Positions 26,758-35,717 of a stretch of DNA of 64,000 nt are shown one piece after another. The position numbers and the translations under genes are program-made. The stretch lies in contig NZ_VLKI01000007.1 of NCBI RefSeq assembly GCF_007830235.1, forward strand, positions 87,645-151,644. Reading direction: 5' to 3'. Source of the DNA: Cytobacillus oceanisediminis (GTDB lineage Bacteria > Bacillota > Bacilli > Bacillales > Cytobacillaceae). The stretch's first letter is position 1. Every line of letters begins with the position of its first letter. Under the pieces are notes generated by a model. That model was not told where the DNA came from and searched no databases. It worked only from the letters and a program-made list of their open reading frames with translations.

Positions 26758-27507
26758 ATGAACACTGATCAAAAACAAGTCGTTTTAATTACAGGAGGCA
26801 GTTCCGGAATCGGGCAGGCCTCAGCAAAAATACTGGCCGAGAAAGGGTACGCCATTGTGGCCGCTTATAATTCAAATGCTGAAGGCGCTGAAAAGACAAA
26901 GCAATTGGTAGAGCAGGCCGGCAGTGAGTGTCTTATCGTTAAAGCTGATGTAACCATTAAGGAAGAGGTTCAGAAACTGGTAGAAGAAACTTTAAATGCC
27001 TTTGGCCAGATAGATATATTAGTTAATAATGCCGGAGCCGCTATAAAACGCAGTTCGTTTTTAGATATTGATGAAGAGCTTTGGGAAAAGACATACGATG
27101 TCAACGTGAAAAGTGTATTTTTGGTATCACAGACAGTCTTAAAGCATATGGTTCCCCGAAAGTCAGGAAGAATTATCAATATTTCATCAGTAGCAGCAAG
27201 GATTGGGGGACCTGGTGAAAGCATTCACTATGCATCAGCAAAAGGAGCAGTCAACACTCTCACTGTTGGCCTATCTAAGGAATTTGCCGCCCACGGAATC
27301 TTAGTGAATGGAATTGCACCTGGCTTTATCCTCACACCTTTTCAGGATAAGTATTCAACTCAGGAGAGAATTGACCGTATTCTCCCTACAATCCCAATTG
27401 GCCGTGCAGGAACTTCTGAAGATATAGCCAAAGTGGTCGCGTTTTTGGCTTCAGATTCAGCTGATTATATGATGGGTGAAATCATTACCGTAAGCGGTGG
27501 GAGATAG
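26758..27507 (+). CDS. SDR-family oxidoreductase, FabG-like (classical)
   Basis: 249 aa. It has the complete classical SDR set: TGGSSGIGQA cofactor motif, LVNNAG, the Ser in IINISSVAAR, and YASAKGAV with Tyr and Lys. The C-terminal part GEIITVSGGR is typical of FabG-like enzymes. It probably oxidises or reduces a hydroxy or oxo group of the pathway intermediate (acyl-CoA or free acid). It precedes the broken glcD gene. Two other SDR genes in this window have degenerate active sites, so this is the only certain catalyst of the three. Confidence 0.9.
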   Translation: MNTDQKQVVLITGGSSGIGQASAKILAEKGYAIVAAYNSNAEGAEKTKQLVEQAGSECLIVKADVTIKEEVQKLVEETLNAFGQIDILVNNAGAAIKRSSFLDIDEELWEKTYDVNVKSVFLVSQTVLKHMVPRKSGRIINISSVAARIGGPGESIHYASAKGAVNTLTVGLSKEFAAHGILVNGIAPGFILTPFQDKYSTQERIDRILPTIPIGRAGTSEDIAKVVAFLASDSADYMMGEIITVSGGR

Positions 27508-27587
27508 TTTACCAATTTAGGCAGGTTACAAATAGGCTGTCCTTATAAAAGGCAGAGTTTCGAAGCAAACAAGGGAGAGGGATCGAT

Positions 27588-28055
27588 ATGACTTATAGCA
27601 AAATAGATCTATTTATTCTTGAAGAGCTATACGGGGTCATTCCTGACAAAAAAAGGGTTTTGACGGATGAAATGGATATTTTAAGCTATGCGTCTGACGC
27701 CTCATTTGGCTGCTTTAAACCTGAAGCAGTCCTCCAGCCTCTGGAGACACAAGAAATCTCGAGGATCGCTATCCTTGCAAATAAATATAAAAATCCCTAT
27801 ATATCCCAGAAGACAATCCACTAGCTTATCAGGGGGCCCATTGCCTGTTAAGGGAGGGATTGTCTTAGATTTATCCAGAATGAGCACAATCTGGAAATTT
27901 ATCCTAATAATTTAATTCCCATTGTTTCCCCCGGGGTAATAACAGCTGACATTCATAAAGAGGCGGAAAAACACGGCTTAATGTATCCTCCAGACCCCAG
28001 TTCTTCATCTGTTTGTACAATTGGAGGCAATTTGGCAGAAAACTCTGGCGGATCA
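27588..28055 (+). pseudogene. glcD: Truncated, frameshifted glcD-like FAD oxidase
   Basis: The first frame (27588-27821) encodes LFILEELYGVIPDKK and DILSYASDASFG, the N-terminus of the GlcD/lactate-dehydrogenase FAD-binding family. A second frame continues at about 27800 with SLSGGPLPVKGGIVLDLSRM, and a third at about 27915 with PIVSPGVITADIHKEAEK, YPPDPSSSS and CTIGGNLAENSGG. Together these are the order of the family's FAD-binding motifs, broken by at least two frameshifts. The sequence then stops at 28055 where a repeat fragment begins, so about two thirds of the protein is missing. Glycolate/2-hydroxyacid oxidation by this gene is lost. Confidence 0.85.
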
Positions 28056-28106
28056 CCCGCGGAAAGGGAGCGCCTGGAGCGGAAAATCAACAGACAAGAT
28101 TAACAG
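28056..28106 (+). repeat. GC-rich modular repeat, truncated fragment R4
   Basis: Only the right end of the repeat is present: CCCGCGGAAAGGGAGCGCC, then CTGGAGCGGAAAATCAACAG, then the usual CAAGATTAACAG flank. It is joined directly to the broken glcD reading frame, so a deletion or insertion event at a repeat likely removed the 3' part of glcD. Confidence 0.8.
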
Positions 28107-28139
28107 ACCTAACCTAAAAAATACATAGGAGGAAAACAC

Positions 28140-29327
28140 ATGAAACAGCCATTAGAGGATATTAAAGTCCTGGACTTGTCACGCGTTTATGCAGGTCCAG
28201 GCGGATCAATGATATTAGGGGATCTGGGAGCGGATGTGATTCGTATTGAATCTCCTAACGGAACAGACAGCATGAGAGACTGGGTGCCATTTGTCGAGGG
28301 AGAAAGCACTTATTATATGTGTGCCAACCGAAACAAAAGATCCATTACACTCAACCTGAAAAATAAAACAGGCAAAGATTTATTATTAAAAATGGTAAAA
28401 GACGCTGACGTTGTTCTTGAAAATTTTAAAACTGGGACATTGGCAAAAATGGGTCTTGGATATGAAGAGCTTAAAAAAGTAAATCCTGCCATCATTTTAT
28501 GCTCTGTAACAGGCTACGGGCAAACGGGTCCTTATAGCCATGAGCCCGGATTTGATCCGGTTATTCAAGCGATTGGCGGATTTATGGATGTTACCGGTTT
28601 TCCGGATGGGGAGCCAACAAGAGTAGGTGTTCCTGTTGTTGACATTATGACTTCTCAATATGTTGCCATCAGTATTATTTCAGCCCTTAGGTTGAGAGAC
28701 CACATAGGAGAAGGGCAGCACATTGATATCTCTCTGTTGGATGTTCAGCTAAGCTCCCTTGCAAACATCTCGAGCAGCTACTTAAATACAGGATCCATCT
28801 CAAAGAGAATCGGGAATAGCCATAGTTATATCGTTCCTTATCAGGTGTTCCAGTGCAAAGACAGACCATTGATGGTATGTGCTGGAAATGACAGGCTATA
28901 TAAAAAGCTTTGCGATGTGCTTGGGCATGCCGAGTGGGCAGATGATGAAAAATACAAAAACAATAATAAAAGGATTGAAAACCGCCAGGAGCTGACTAGC
29001 CAAATACAGGAAGTCTTTTCAGGAAAGTCTGCTGATGAATGGTTCCAATTGCTATCAAATGCCGGTGTGCCATCCGGACCTGTAAATAATATCGAACAGG
29101 TTTTTGAACACCCTCAGGTAAAAGCCAGGGAAACAGTAGAAGAGGTTTCACATCCAACCCTTGGAACAATAAAACTTGTAAAGAGCCCCATAAGATTTTC
29201 TGGCCTGCAAATTCAAACAAAAAACCATCCCCCTTTATTAGGAGAGCATACAGATGAGTTCCTGGAGAAAGAGCTGGGATTTGACAAGGCGGAAATTGAT
29301 AGCTTGAGAGAAGAAGGGATTATCTAA
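28140..29327 (+). CDS. CaiB/BaiF family CoA-transferase (family III)
   Basis: 395 aa, site AGGAGG eight bases before the ATG. Clear family III motifs: LDLSRVYAGPGGSMILGDLGADVIRIE at the N-terminus, NRNKRSITLNLK, then GYGQTGPYSHEPGFDPVIQA with the catalytic Asp (FDP). These transfer CoA between carboxylic acids, for example carnitine/crotonobetaine, formate/oxalate or itaconate/succinyl-CoA. With an SDR and oxidoreductases around it, it may activate the pathway's acid without ATP, in parallel to the AMP ligase upstream. Substrates cannot be told. Confidence 0.92.
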   Translation: MKQPLEDIKVLDLSRVYAGPGGSMILGDLGADVIRIESPNGTDSMRDWVPFVEGESTYYMCANRNKRSITLNLKNKTGKDLLLKMVKDADVVLENFKTGTLAKMGLGYEELKKVNPAIILCSVTGYGQTGPYSHEPGFDPVIQAIGGFMDVTGFPDGEPTRVGVPVVDIMTSQYVAISIISALRLRDHIGEGQHIDISLLDVQLSSLANISSSYLNTGSISKRIGNSHSYIVPYQVFQCKDRPLMVCAGNDRLYKKLCDVLGHAEWADDEKYKNNNKRIENRQELTSQIQEVFSGKSADEWFQLLSNAGVPSGPVNNIEQVFEHPQVKARETVEEVSHPTLGTIKLVKSPIRFSGLQIQTKNHPPLLGEHTDEFLEKELGFDKAEIDSLREEGII

Positions 29328-29378
29328 CTTTTTTATTTAAAGTGCTAGTTATGAAAAAACATGAAAGGAAGTCACCCG

Positions 29379-30164
29379 ATGGATTTAGGATTAAAGGGAA
29401 AGGTCGCCATTGTTACTGGCGGTAGCAAGGGGATAGGTTATGAAACGGCATGCCAGCTATTGAAAGAAGGAGCAAAGTTAGCCATTTGCGGCCGGGGAAA
29501 AGAAGCATTAGATAAAGCAGTTCAATCCATTTATGCCGACACAGGCGAAAAGGTTTTGGGGATTCAGGCAGACGTCTCCAAAGCAGATGATTGTATTAGA
29601 TTAATAGAAGAAACCATGGCTCATTATGGGTCCCTCCATATATTAATAAATAATGCAGGGACATCTTCCGCACATGGCTTTGAGGATGTTACTGCGGAAA
29701 TGTGGGAAGAAGATATAAATTTAAAGCTATTTGGAGCAATAAATTGCTCAAGGGAAGCGGTTAAGCACATGAAAACAGGCGGCGGCGGATCCATTGTTAA
29801 TATTACCGCAGTAATCGGAAAGTCACCTCCGGCTTCATCCCTGCCTACATCCGCTACACGAGCAGCAGGGATCGCCTTGACTAAAGCGATGAGCAGGGAT
29901 TTAGGTAAATACTCAATTCGGGTTAATACCGTATGTATTGGTTTAATCCGAAGCAGCCAAATCGAAGAAAAAAAGTGGAAAAAGACTGCAGGCCACTTAA
30001 CTTGGGAAGAATTCTCCAGTGATCCAAAGCACGATATTCCGCTGGGGAGGATAGGTGAAACATCGGAAGCAGCCAAAGTCATTGCCTTTCTTGCTTCAGA
30101 TGCGGCGTCATATGTCTCGGGAACGTCCGTTAATGTAGATGGCGGAAAAGGCGCTGTCGACTAG
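29379..30164 (+). CDS. SDR-family protein with degenerate catalytic site (copy 2)
   Basis: 261 aa from the ATG at 29379 (AAGGAAGT upstream; ATG at 29361 is less likely). The cofactor motif TGGSKGIGYE and INNAGTS are intact, and the C-terminal YVSGTSVNVDGG is normal. At the active site, Ser is preceded by a changed context (VNITAVIG) and the Tyr-x-x-x-Lys motif reads Thr-Ser-Ala-Thr-Arg, so both Tyr and Lys are replaced. It may be a structural relative, a dehydrogenase with altered chemistry, or inactive. Known divergent FabG-like subgroups lack the tetrad too. Confidence 0.85.
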   Translation: MDLGLKGKVAIVTGGSKGIGYETACQLLKEGAKLAICGRGKEALDKAVQSIYADTGEKVLGIQADVSKADDCIRLIEETMAHYGSLHILINNAGTSSAHGFEDVTAEMWEEDINLKLFGAINCSREAVKHMKTGGGGSIVNITAVIGKSPPASSLPTSATRAAGIALTKAMSRDLGKYSIRVNTVCIGLIRSSQIEEKKWKKTAGHLTWEEFSSDPKHDIPLGRIGETSEAAKVIAFLASDAASYVSGTSVNVDGGKGAVD

Positions 30165-30182
30165 ATTCTAAAACCTAAAAAG

Positions 30183-30195
30183 GGATACAATATCC
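30183..30195. promoter_or_regulatory. Operator-like motif GGATACAATATCC before korA
   Basis: One of six GGAT-N5-ATCC type sites in the window; it lies just upstream of the korA ribosome binding site. Core resembles ATTGGATCCAAT. Confidence 0.5.
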
Positions 30196-30217
30196 ATTAT
30201 CCGTTAGGAGGAAAAAC

Positions 30218-31948
30218 GTGGAGGAACTTACAATTGTAATTGGCGGTGAGCAAGGGGAAGGAATTGAAAGTGTAGGTGAGATTCTCACAAAGGTTTTAAG
30301 CCAGATGGGTTTTTCCCTATATGGATTTCGTAATTTTTCTTCAAGGATTAAAGGGGGACACTCAGATTTTAACTTAAGGATCAGTTCAGGAAAAGAAATC
30401 TATGTAAATGCCGAAAAAGTCAACATCCTTGTCGCTTTTGACAGGGCTTCAATAGATCTATATATAAACCAAATGGATAAAAATAGTATTATTCTTTATG
30501 ACTCTAAAAGCGTTAAATCTGATAACCTGCCAATCGCTCCGAAAGGAGTCATAATGATTGAGGCTCCCTTTCAGGAATTGGCGTCTGAGCTGGGATCTCC
30601 AATTATGAAAAACATGGTTGCCCTGGGAATGATCTGTGCATTGAATAACCATTCAGCCAGCAGTTTCCATAAGGTCATTCAGGAACAGTTCTTAAAAAAG
30701 GGAATGAAAATATCACAATTAAATGTTGAAGCTTTTGAGAAAGGTTACGCTTTTATTAAAGAAAAAAACTTGTTCTCCATCCCGTTAGTTCCGGCCATAA
30801 ACTCTAACAAAATGTTTTTATCTGGAAACGAGGCAATGGTTATTGGAGCCCTTGCTTCAGGGTGCCGCTTCATGGCTGGCTATCCGATTACGCCTGCTTC
30901 AGAAATATTGGAAAATATGATAAACATGATGCCCGAATTTGGAGGAGTTGTTGTTCAGGCCGAAGATGAATTAAGCTCTGTAGCAATGTCAATCGGCGCC
31001 AGCTTTGCTGGAACCCGGTCGATGACAGCAACCTCCGGCCCGGGGATTTCTTTAATGCAGGAGGCGATCGGGTTATCTGGAGCCATTGAAATTCCTTTAG
31101 TTATTATTGATACCCAGCGCGGGGGACCCAGCAGCGGACTTGCTACTAAAATGGAGCAAAGTGATTTAACAGCCATGCTGGGAGGAACCCATGGCGAAAT
31201 ACCAAGAATTATTATATCGCCAAGTACTGTGCAGGAAGCTATTTATGATATGAATACAGCTTTTAACCTTGCAGAAAAGTATCAATGCCCGGTCTTCATT
31301 GCTGCAGATCTTGTTTTGTCTACGTCTAAACAAAGTGCAGAGATACTGGATCCTCTCAGGATTGAAATGGAACGGGGTAAAAGAGTTTCCGATGAAGAAT
31401 TAGCCGAACAAGGCAAGGCTCTATATGACAGGTTTGCCTTTACGGATGATCATATTTCACCAAGAACCATACCGGGCCAAAAATTCGGAACACATCATGC
31501 AACAGGAATAGAGCATGGCCAGACCGGACATCCAACAGAAGATTATGAAAACCGGAAAAAAATGATGATCAAAAGGATGAAAAAGATCGAAACCGTTACT
31601 CTTGGAGAAGATATAAAGGCAGAGGGTGAAGGTGAAGATCTTCTACTAATCGGTTTTGGCTCGACCTATGGGGCGATCAGAGAAGCTTGTGAGGCATTCA
31701 ACAAAGATGGGATAAAAGCAGGACTTGCTCATATCCGTTTATTGCACCCTTTCCCTGCAGATCAGTTGGAAGGCATGATTAACAAGGCAAGACAGGTAAT
31801 TGTAATTGAAAACAATTATACCGGCCAGCTGGCTGATGTAATAAAACAGCACATACCTGACCATTCCAAAATCCAAAAGCTTTCAAAATTTGACGGCAGG
31901 CCTTTTGCACCATCAGATATCAGGAAATTTTGCAAGGAGCTGGTATAA
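30218..31948 (+). CDS. korA: 2-oxoacid:ferredoxin oxidoreductase, alpha (gamma-alpha fused) subunit
   Basis: 576 aa, GTG start with AGGAGG. The N-terminal about 190 residues form the gamma domain (GGEQGEGIESVG, FSSRIKGGHSDF), then the alpha domain follows with MAGYPITPASEI, TATSGPGISLMQEAIG and IDTQRGGPS, and the C-terminal domain with IGFGSTYG. Fused gamma-alpha subunits pair with a KorB-type subunit, the next gene. The enzyme oxidatively decarboxylates 2-oxoglutarate, pyruvate or other 2-oxoacids to acyl-CoA with ferredoxin. Bacillus KorAB homologues usually act in the TCA cycle; here, location suggests a pathway-specific second copy. Confidence 0.92.
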   Translation: MEELTIVIGGEQGEGIESVGEILTKVLSQMGFSLYGFRNFSSRIKGGHSDFNLRISSGKEIYVNAEKVNILVAFDRASIDLYINQMDKNSIILYDSKSVKSDNLPIAPKGVIMIEAPFQELASELGSPIMKNMVALGMICALNNHSASSFHKVIQEQFLKKGMKISQLNVEAFEKGYAFIKEKNLFSIPLVPAINSNKMFLSGNEAMVIGALASGCRFMAGYPITPASEILENMINMMPEFGGVVVQAEDELSSVAMSIGASFAGTRSMTATSGPGISLMQEAIGLSGAIEIPLVIIDTQRGGPSSGLATKMEQSDLTAMLGGTHGEIPRIIISPSTVQEAIYDMNTAFNLAEKYQCPVFIAADLVLSTSKQSAEILDPLRIEMERGKRVSDEELAEQGKALYDRFAFTDDHISPRTIPGQKFGTHHATGIEHGQTGHPTEDYENRKKMMIKRMKKIETVTLGEDIKAEGEGEDLLLIGFGSTYGAIREACEAFNKDGIKAGLAHIRLLHPFPADQLEGMINKARQVIVIENNYTGQLADVIKQHIPDHSKIQKLSKFDGRPFAPSDIRKFCKELV

Positions 31949-32814
31949 TGTCGACTTTAAAAGATTACCGCATGGATATTAAGCCTAATTGGTGCCCTGG
32001 CTGCGGCGATTTTTCCGTGCTAGCCGCCATTCAAAAAAGTGCTGTGAACCTGAATATCGAACCAGAGGATATGGCTCTGATTTCAGGCATTGGCTGTTCG
32101 GGGAGAATTTCAGGCTATGTTAACGTGTATAGTATGCATACCATGCATGGCAGAGCGTTGGCTGTAGCCCAGGGTGTAAAGCTCGCTAATCCTGATTTGC
32201 ATGTGATTTGTGCAGGAGGAGACGGTGATGGCTTTGGTATTGGCCTAAACCACTTTGCTCATGCTGGACGGAGAAATGTAGATATCACCTATATTGTAAT
32301 GGATAATCAGATATACGGGTTAACCAAAGGGCAAATGTCGCCTACAAGCCCACAGGGCATGGAAACAAAGTCAAGCCCAGGCGGAAATCCGGAACAGCCT
32401 ATCAACCCTTTGCAAATGGCTCTCGCATCAGGTTCCAGCTTTATTGCTCAAGCCTTTTCCGGAGATTTAAAACAGCTAGTATCGCTTATTGAGCAAGGCA
32501 TGAAGCATAAAGGCTTTTCTTTTATCAATGTTTTTAGCCCCTGTGTGACTTTTAACAAAATATTAACCTATGAATTTTTTAAAAAGAACCTGGTGAACTT
32601 GGACGAAAGGGAAGGATACGAACCATCCAATCGGGGCATGGCCTTTAATATTGTGGAAGAAACCTCCAGCATGTTTACTGGAGTCCTTTACAAGAATGAA
32701 AGAAAAACATTAACGGAATCACAGCCAAAAGGGTCGGGAACAGATATGTTAAGACAGGGGCAGTTTGAACTGAATGAAAACATGAAAGATAAGCTGATTA
32801 GCAGATTTATCTGA
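31948..32814 (+). CDS. korB: 2-oxoacid:ferredoxin oxidoreductase, beta subunit
   Basis: 288 aa from the ATG overlapping the korA stop (TAATG) with AAGGAG nine bases upstream. ThDP-binding motif: GGDGDGFGIGLNHF, then MDNQIYGLTKGQ; the NWCPGCGDF motif near the N-terminus carries two of the cluster cysteines. Translational coupling with the alpha subunit supports a 1:1 complex. No 2Fe-2S/4Fe-4S ferredoxin-like delta subunit gene is present, as usual for the KorAB type. Confidence 0.92.
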   Translation: MSTLKDYRMDIKPNWCPGCGDFSVLAAIQKSAVNLNIEPEDMALISGIGCSGRISGYVNVYSMHTMHGRALAVAQGVKLANPDLHVICAGGDGDGFGIGLNHFAHAGRRNVDITYIVMDNQIYGLTKGQMSPTSPQGMETKSSPGGNPEQPINPLQMALASGSSFIAQAFSGDLKQLVSLIEQGMKHKGFSFINVFSPCVTFNKILTYEFFKKNLVNLDEREGYEPSNRGMAFNIVEETSSMFTGVLYKNERKTLTESQPKGSGTDMLRQGQFELNENMKDKLISRFI

Positions 32815-33024
32815 AAAGGAATAGCCATGCTGGCTCCTGCATGATGATGGATTATCCGATGAAAAACTGAACCTGTTTACCAGCAATTAAAAAATGCAAT
32901 TTCAGATCATAGGAGAGTGATTCAGCAGGAAAGGGCGGGGAAGATGTCGAATATGGGAAAAACAGTCAAAGCCATAATGTATTGCTTAGTCCTGAAAACT
33001 CTAAAATGGATTTAAGGAGCAGAT

Positions 33025-34005
33025 ATGAAACCAAAAGTTGTGATTTATAAAAAAGTTCCTGATGAAGTGCTGTCTTATATAAAGGAATATTGCCAGGTAA
33101 GCTATTATGAAAATCTGGATAGCTGGTTAAATCCGGAATTTTTAAAGGACTTACATGATGCACGCGGGCTGCTCGGAAGCGGCATGAGCATCAATAAAGA
33201 ATTGCTTGATAAAGCCCCTCAATTAAAAATTGTCTGCAATGTTTCAGTCGGCTATAACAATTTTGATATGGATGAACTCACAAGCAGGGGAATAATGGCA
33301 ACAAATACACCAGATGTTTTAACTGACACTACCGCAGATACCATATTTGGATTGTTGCTGTCTGCTGCTAGAAGGATTTGCGAAATGGACAGATTTGTGA
33401 AAGATGGGAAGTGGGAAAGACTTATAGAGGAAGATCTATTTGGATTGGATGTTCATCATAAAGTTCTCGGCATTATTGGAATGGGGAGAATTGGTTCGGC
33501 CATCGCCAAACGGGCTAACTTTGGGTTCGATATGGAGATTTTATACCATAACAGAAGCAGGAACGAAAATGCCGAAGAACTTTATGGCGCAAAGAAGACC
33601 GAACTTGATGAGCTGCTGTCCAAGTCAGATTTTATTTGTTTAATGACTCCTCTTACTGAGGAAACGAAAGATTTGATCAGTTATCGTGAATTTCAATTAA
33701 TGAAAAAGACCGCCATTTTTATTAATGGTTCCCGGGGGGAGACTGTAAATGAAGAAGCTTTAGTCGAAGCTTTGAAGAACAGGCAAATAGCAGGTGCTGG
33801 GCTTGATGTTTATAAAGAAGAACCAATAAACCGTGATCATGCACTTCTTGAGATGAAAAATACAGTTACACTGCCGCATATGGGTTCGGCTACCTCAGAA
33901 ACAAGAGCTAAAATGGCTTACCTTGCTGCTGAAAATCTGGTAAGGGGTTTATCTGGAGAAACACCGCTGTCCCTCATCAATAAATCTCTTTTAACAGCCA
34001 GGTAA
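33025..34005 (+). CDS. D-2-hydroxyacid dehydrogenase, glyoxylate reductase-like (copy 2)
   Basis: 326 aa, site AAGGAG. NAD motif GIIGMGRIGSAIA, catalytic Arg in INGSRGETVNEEA, Glu in DVYKEEP and His in LPHMGSATSETR are all in place. Of the family, GyaR-type glyoxylate/hydroxypyruvate reductases resemble it most. It sits immediately before a second RraA-type gene, mirroring the RraA and dehydrogenase association at 17.6-20.6 kb. An aldolase that yields glyoxylate- or hydroxypyruvate-like products with a reductase beside it makes metabolic sense. Precise substrate unknown. Confidence 0.88.
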   Translation: MKPKVVIYKKVPDEVLSYIKEYCQVSYYENLDSWLNPEFLKDLHDARGLLGSGMSINKELLDKAPQLKIVCNVSVGYNNFDMDELTSRGIMATNTPDVLTDTTADTIFGLLLSAARRICEMDRFVKDGKWERLIEEDLFGLDVHHKVLGIIGMGRIGSAIAKRANFGFDMEILYHNRSRNENAEELYGAKKTELDELLSKSDFICLMTPLTEETKDLISYREFQLMKKTAIFINGSRGETVNEEALVEALKNRQIAGAGLDVYKEEPINRDHALLEMKNTVTLPHMGSATSETRAKMAYLAAENLVRGLSGETPLSLINKSLLTAR

Positions 34006-34044
34006 TTTAGAAGAATTTATAAATAAAATCCTGGAGGTATGAAA

Positions 34045-34737
34045 ATGGGAAGCACAGGCTATCGTGTTATAAATGATTTTGTGCGGATTGACCAGAGCAT
34101 CATCGATGAATGCAGAATTATCGCCACTTCCGTTCTTGGAGATGTGATGGGCAGAATGAGGGTAATGAACTATGCGATTAAGCCTATCAACGAGCCTGGT
34201 GTTCACATGGCTGGCAGTGCTTTAACGGTTCGGACCCACCCTTCAGACAATTTACTTGTACATAAAGCGATGGACATTGCACGGCCGGGGGATATTATCG
34301 TTATAGATGCAAGCGGTGATACAGAACATGCCATGATTGGTGAAATCATGTCCTTTTATGCAAAAACGAAAGGGATTGGCGGATTTGTAATAGATGGGGC
34401 TGTAAGGGACAGATTAGGGATAGCCAAACTGGGGCTGCCTGTTTTTGCAAAGGGAACAACACCCAGGGGGCCTTATAAAGAAGGGCCAGGCGAGATAAAT
34501 ACAGTCATTAGCTGCGGAAATGTTCCCGTTTCCCCAGGTGATATTATTGTCGGGGACGATGATGGTGTTGTTGTCATCCCAAGAGATGAAGCCAGAGTTG
34601 TTTTAGAAAAAGCACTTGAATTGGCAGCTAAGGAAGAAGAGACTATGCGATCCATTGGCCAGGGACTGTGGGACCGGTCATGGGTCGATGAAACCTTAAA
34701 GAAAAAAGGGATTGAAGTAGAAATGGCTGAAAACTGA
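34045..34737 (+). CDS. RraA-family aldolase/decarboxylase-like protein (copy 2)
   Basis: 230 aa from the ATG at 34045, with GGAGG seven bases upstream; an ATG at 34039 lies too close to that site. Motifs: TSVLGDVMGRMR, GSALTVRTHPSD, GDIIVIDASGD, and GGFVIDGAVRDR with the metal Asp and substrate Arg, then GDDDGVVVIPRDEA. The family includes 4-hydroxy-4-methyl-2-oxoglutarate aldolase and oxaloacetate decarboxylases. It differs clearly from the copy at 17594, so it is not a recent duplicate. FAH-family gene follows by 59 bases. Confidence 0.87.
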   Translation: MGSTGYRVINDFVRIDQSIIDECRIIATSVLGDVMGRMRVMNYAIKPINEPGVHMAGSALTVRTHPSDNLLVHKAMDIARPGDIIVIDASGDTEHAMIGEIMSFYAKTKGIGGFVIDGAVRDRLGIAKLGLPVFAKGTTPRGPYKEGPGEINTVISCGNVPVSPGDIIVGDDDGVVVIPRDEARVVLEKALELAAKEEETMRSIGQGLWDRSWVDETLKKKGIEVEMAEN

Positions 34738-34796
34738 CAATGTCATTACTAAGTCATATACAGGAAACCATACATTTTTGATAGGGAGATGAAAAT

Positions 34797-35672
34797 ATGC
34801 GATTAGCAACGGTAAAAAGATTTGGGGAAGAGAAGGCTGCGATCATAACCGGACAAGGGGCGGTACTGGTAGAGTCCATCAATAAAAACCTGAATGCAAA
34901 TTGGGCAACAAAGGTTTTAGAAATTATTGACTCCGGACAGCTCAGGCATTTAACAGATTGGTATATTAATGGCGGAAAAAGTATGATTGAAGATTTTCAT
35001 GAGGTAATTCCTCCAAGCAATATTGAATATGGACCTTTATACCGATTCCCCCAAAAAATTTGGGGCATAGGGTTAAATTATGTAGAACATGCAGCAGATT
35101 TAAGTGAATCTGCTCCAAATACAGAACCAGCAAGCTTTATGAAGCCAACTACATCCATTATTGGCCCGGAAGATACAATAAAAATACCGAACCAATCAAA
35201 CCGTACAACAGCAGAGTCCGAACTGGGTGTTATAATCGGAAAAGAATGCAAGGACGTTTCCGTTGAAGATGCACCGAATGTGATTGCGGGTTTTACTACG
35301 ATCATAGATATGACTGCAGAAGATATTCTGCAGCTGAATCCCCGCTATCTAACCCGTTCAAAAAGCTTTGATACTTTCTTTAGCTTTGGTCCGCAGTTAG
35401 TGACACCGGATGAAGTAGAAAATGTACTAGATTTAAATGTCTCTACAGTTATCAATGGAAAATTGCACCGGAAAAATGTTGTTTCCAATATGACCTTTAA
35501 TCCTTGGCACTTAGTATCTTTCCATTCCAAAGTTATGACACTTCTTCCGGGGGACATTATTTCCACTGGAACTCCAGGAGCGGTCGTCATTCGAGATGGA
35601 GATGTGGTAGAATGCCAGATTGATGGTTTTGAACCGTTAAAAAATCCTGTGAAGGACTTAAAAGCAAATTGA
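34797..35672 (+). CDS. FAH-family (fumarylacetoacetate hydrolase-like) protein
   Basis: 291 aa. The C-terminal catalytic domain starts around residue 80 (KIWGIGLNYVEHA), with the metal-binding carboxylates in ESELGVIIG, the following TIIDMTAEDI and the DTFFSFGPQ segment, and a GDIISTGTPGAV ending. The family contains acylpyruvate hydrolases, 2-oxo-hept-3-ene-dioate hydratases, and 2,4-diketo-3-deoxy-sugar acid hydrolases. In a cluster with an IlvD/Edd dehydratase, SDRs and a LarA-like protein, the sugar-acid hydrolase option is interesting. Oxaloacetate tautomerase/decarboxylase activity is another option. It is terminated by a shared hairpin with ilvD. Confidence 0.88.
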   Translation: MRLATVKRFGEEKAAIITGQGAVLVESINKNLNANWATKVLEIIDSGQLRHLTDWYINGGKSMIEDFHEVIPPSNIEYGPLYRFPQKIWGIGLNYVEHAADLSESAPNTEPASFMKPTTSIIGPEDTIKIPNQSNRTTAESELGVIIGKECKDVSVEDAPNVIAGFTTIIDMTAEDILQLNPRYLTRSKSFDTFFSFGPQLVTPDEVENVLDLNVSTVINGKLHRKNVVSNMTFNPWHLVSFHSKVMTLLPGDIISTGTPGAVVIRDGDVVECQIDGFEPLKNPVKDLKAN

Positions 35673-35674
35673 AA

Positions 35675-35710
35675 AAATGGGCTGTTCTCCATGGCGGGAA
35701 CAGCCCATTT
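35675..35710. terminator. Bidirectional terminator between FAH and IlvD/Edd genes
   Basis: AAATGGGCTGTTC pairs with GAACAGCCCATTT, with A-run upstream and T-rich sequence downstream, between convergent genes. Confidence 0.8.
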
Positions 35711-35717
35711 CTGTCAA

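Noticed and set aside
32869-33015. Open frame of 48 codons between korB and the dehydrogenase (contains QLKNAISDHRR and QQERAGKMSNMG)
   Set aside because: No start codon with a site for the full frame and no family recognised; may be a gene remnant but cannot be supported.
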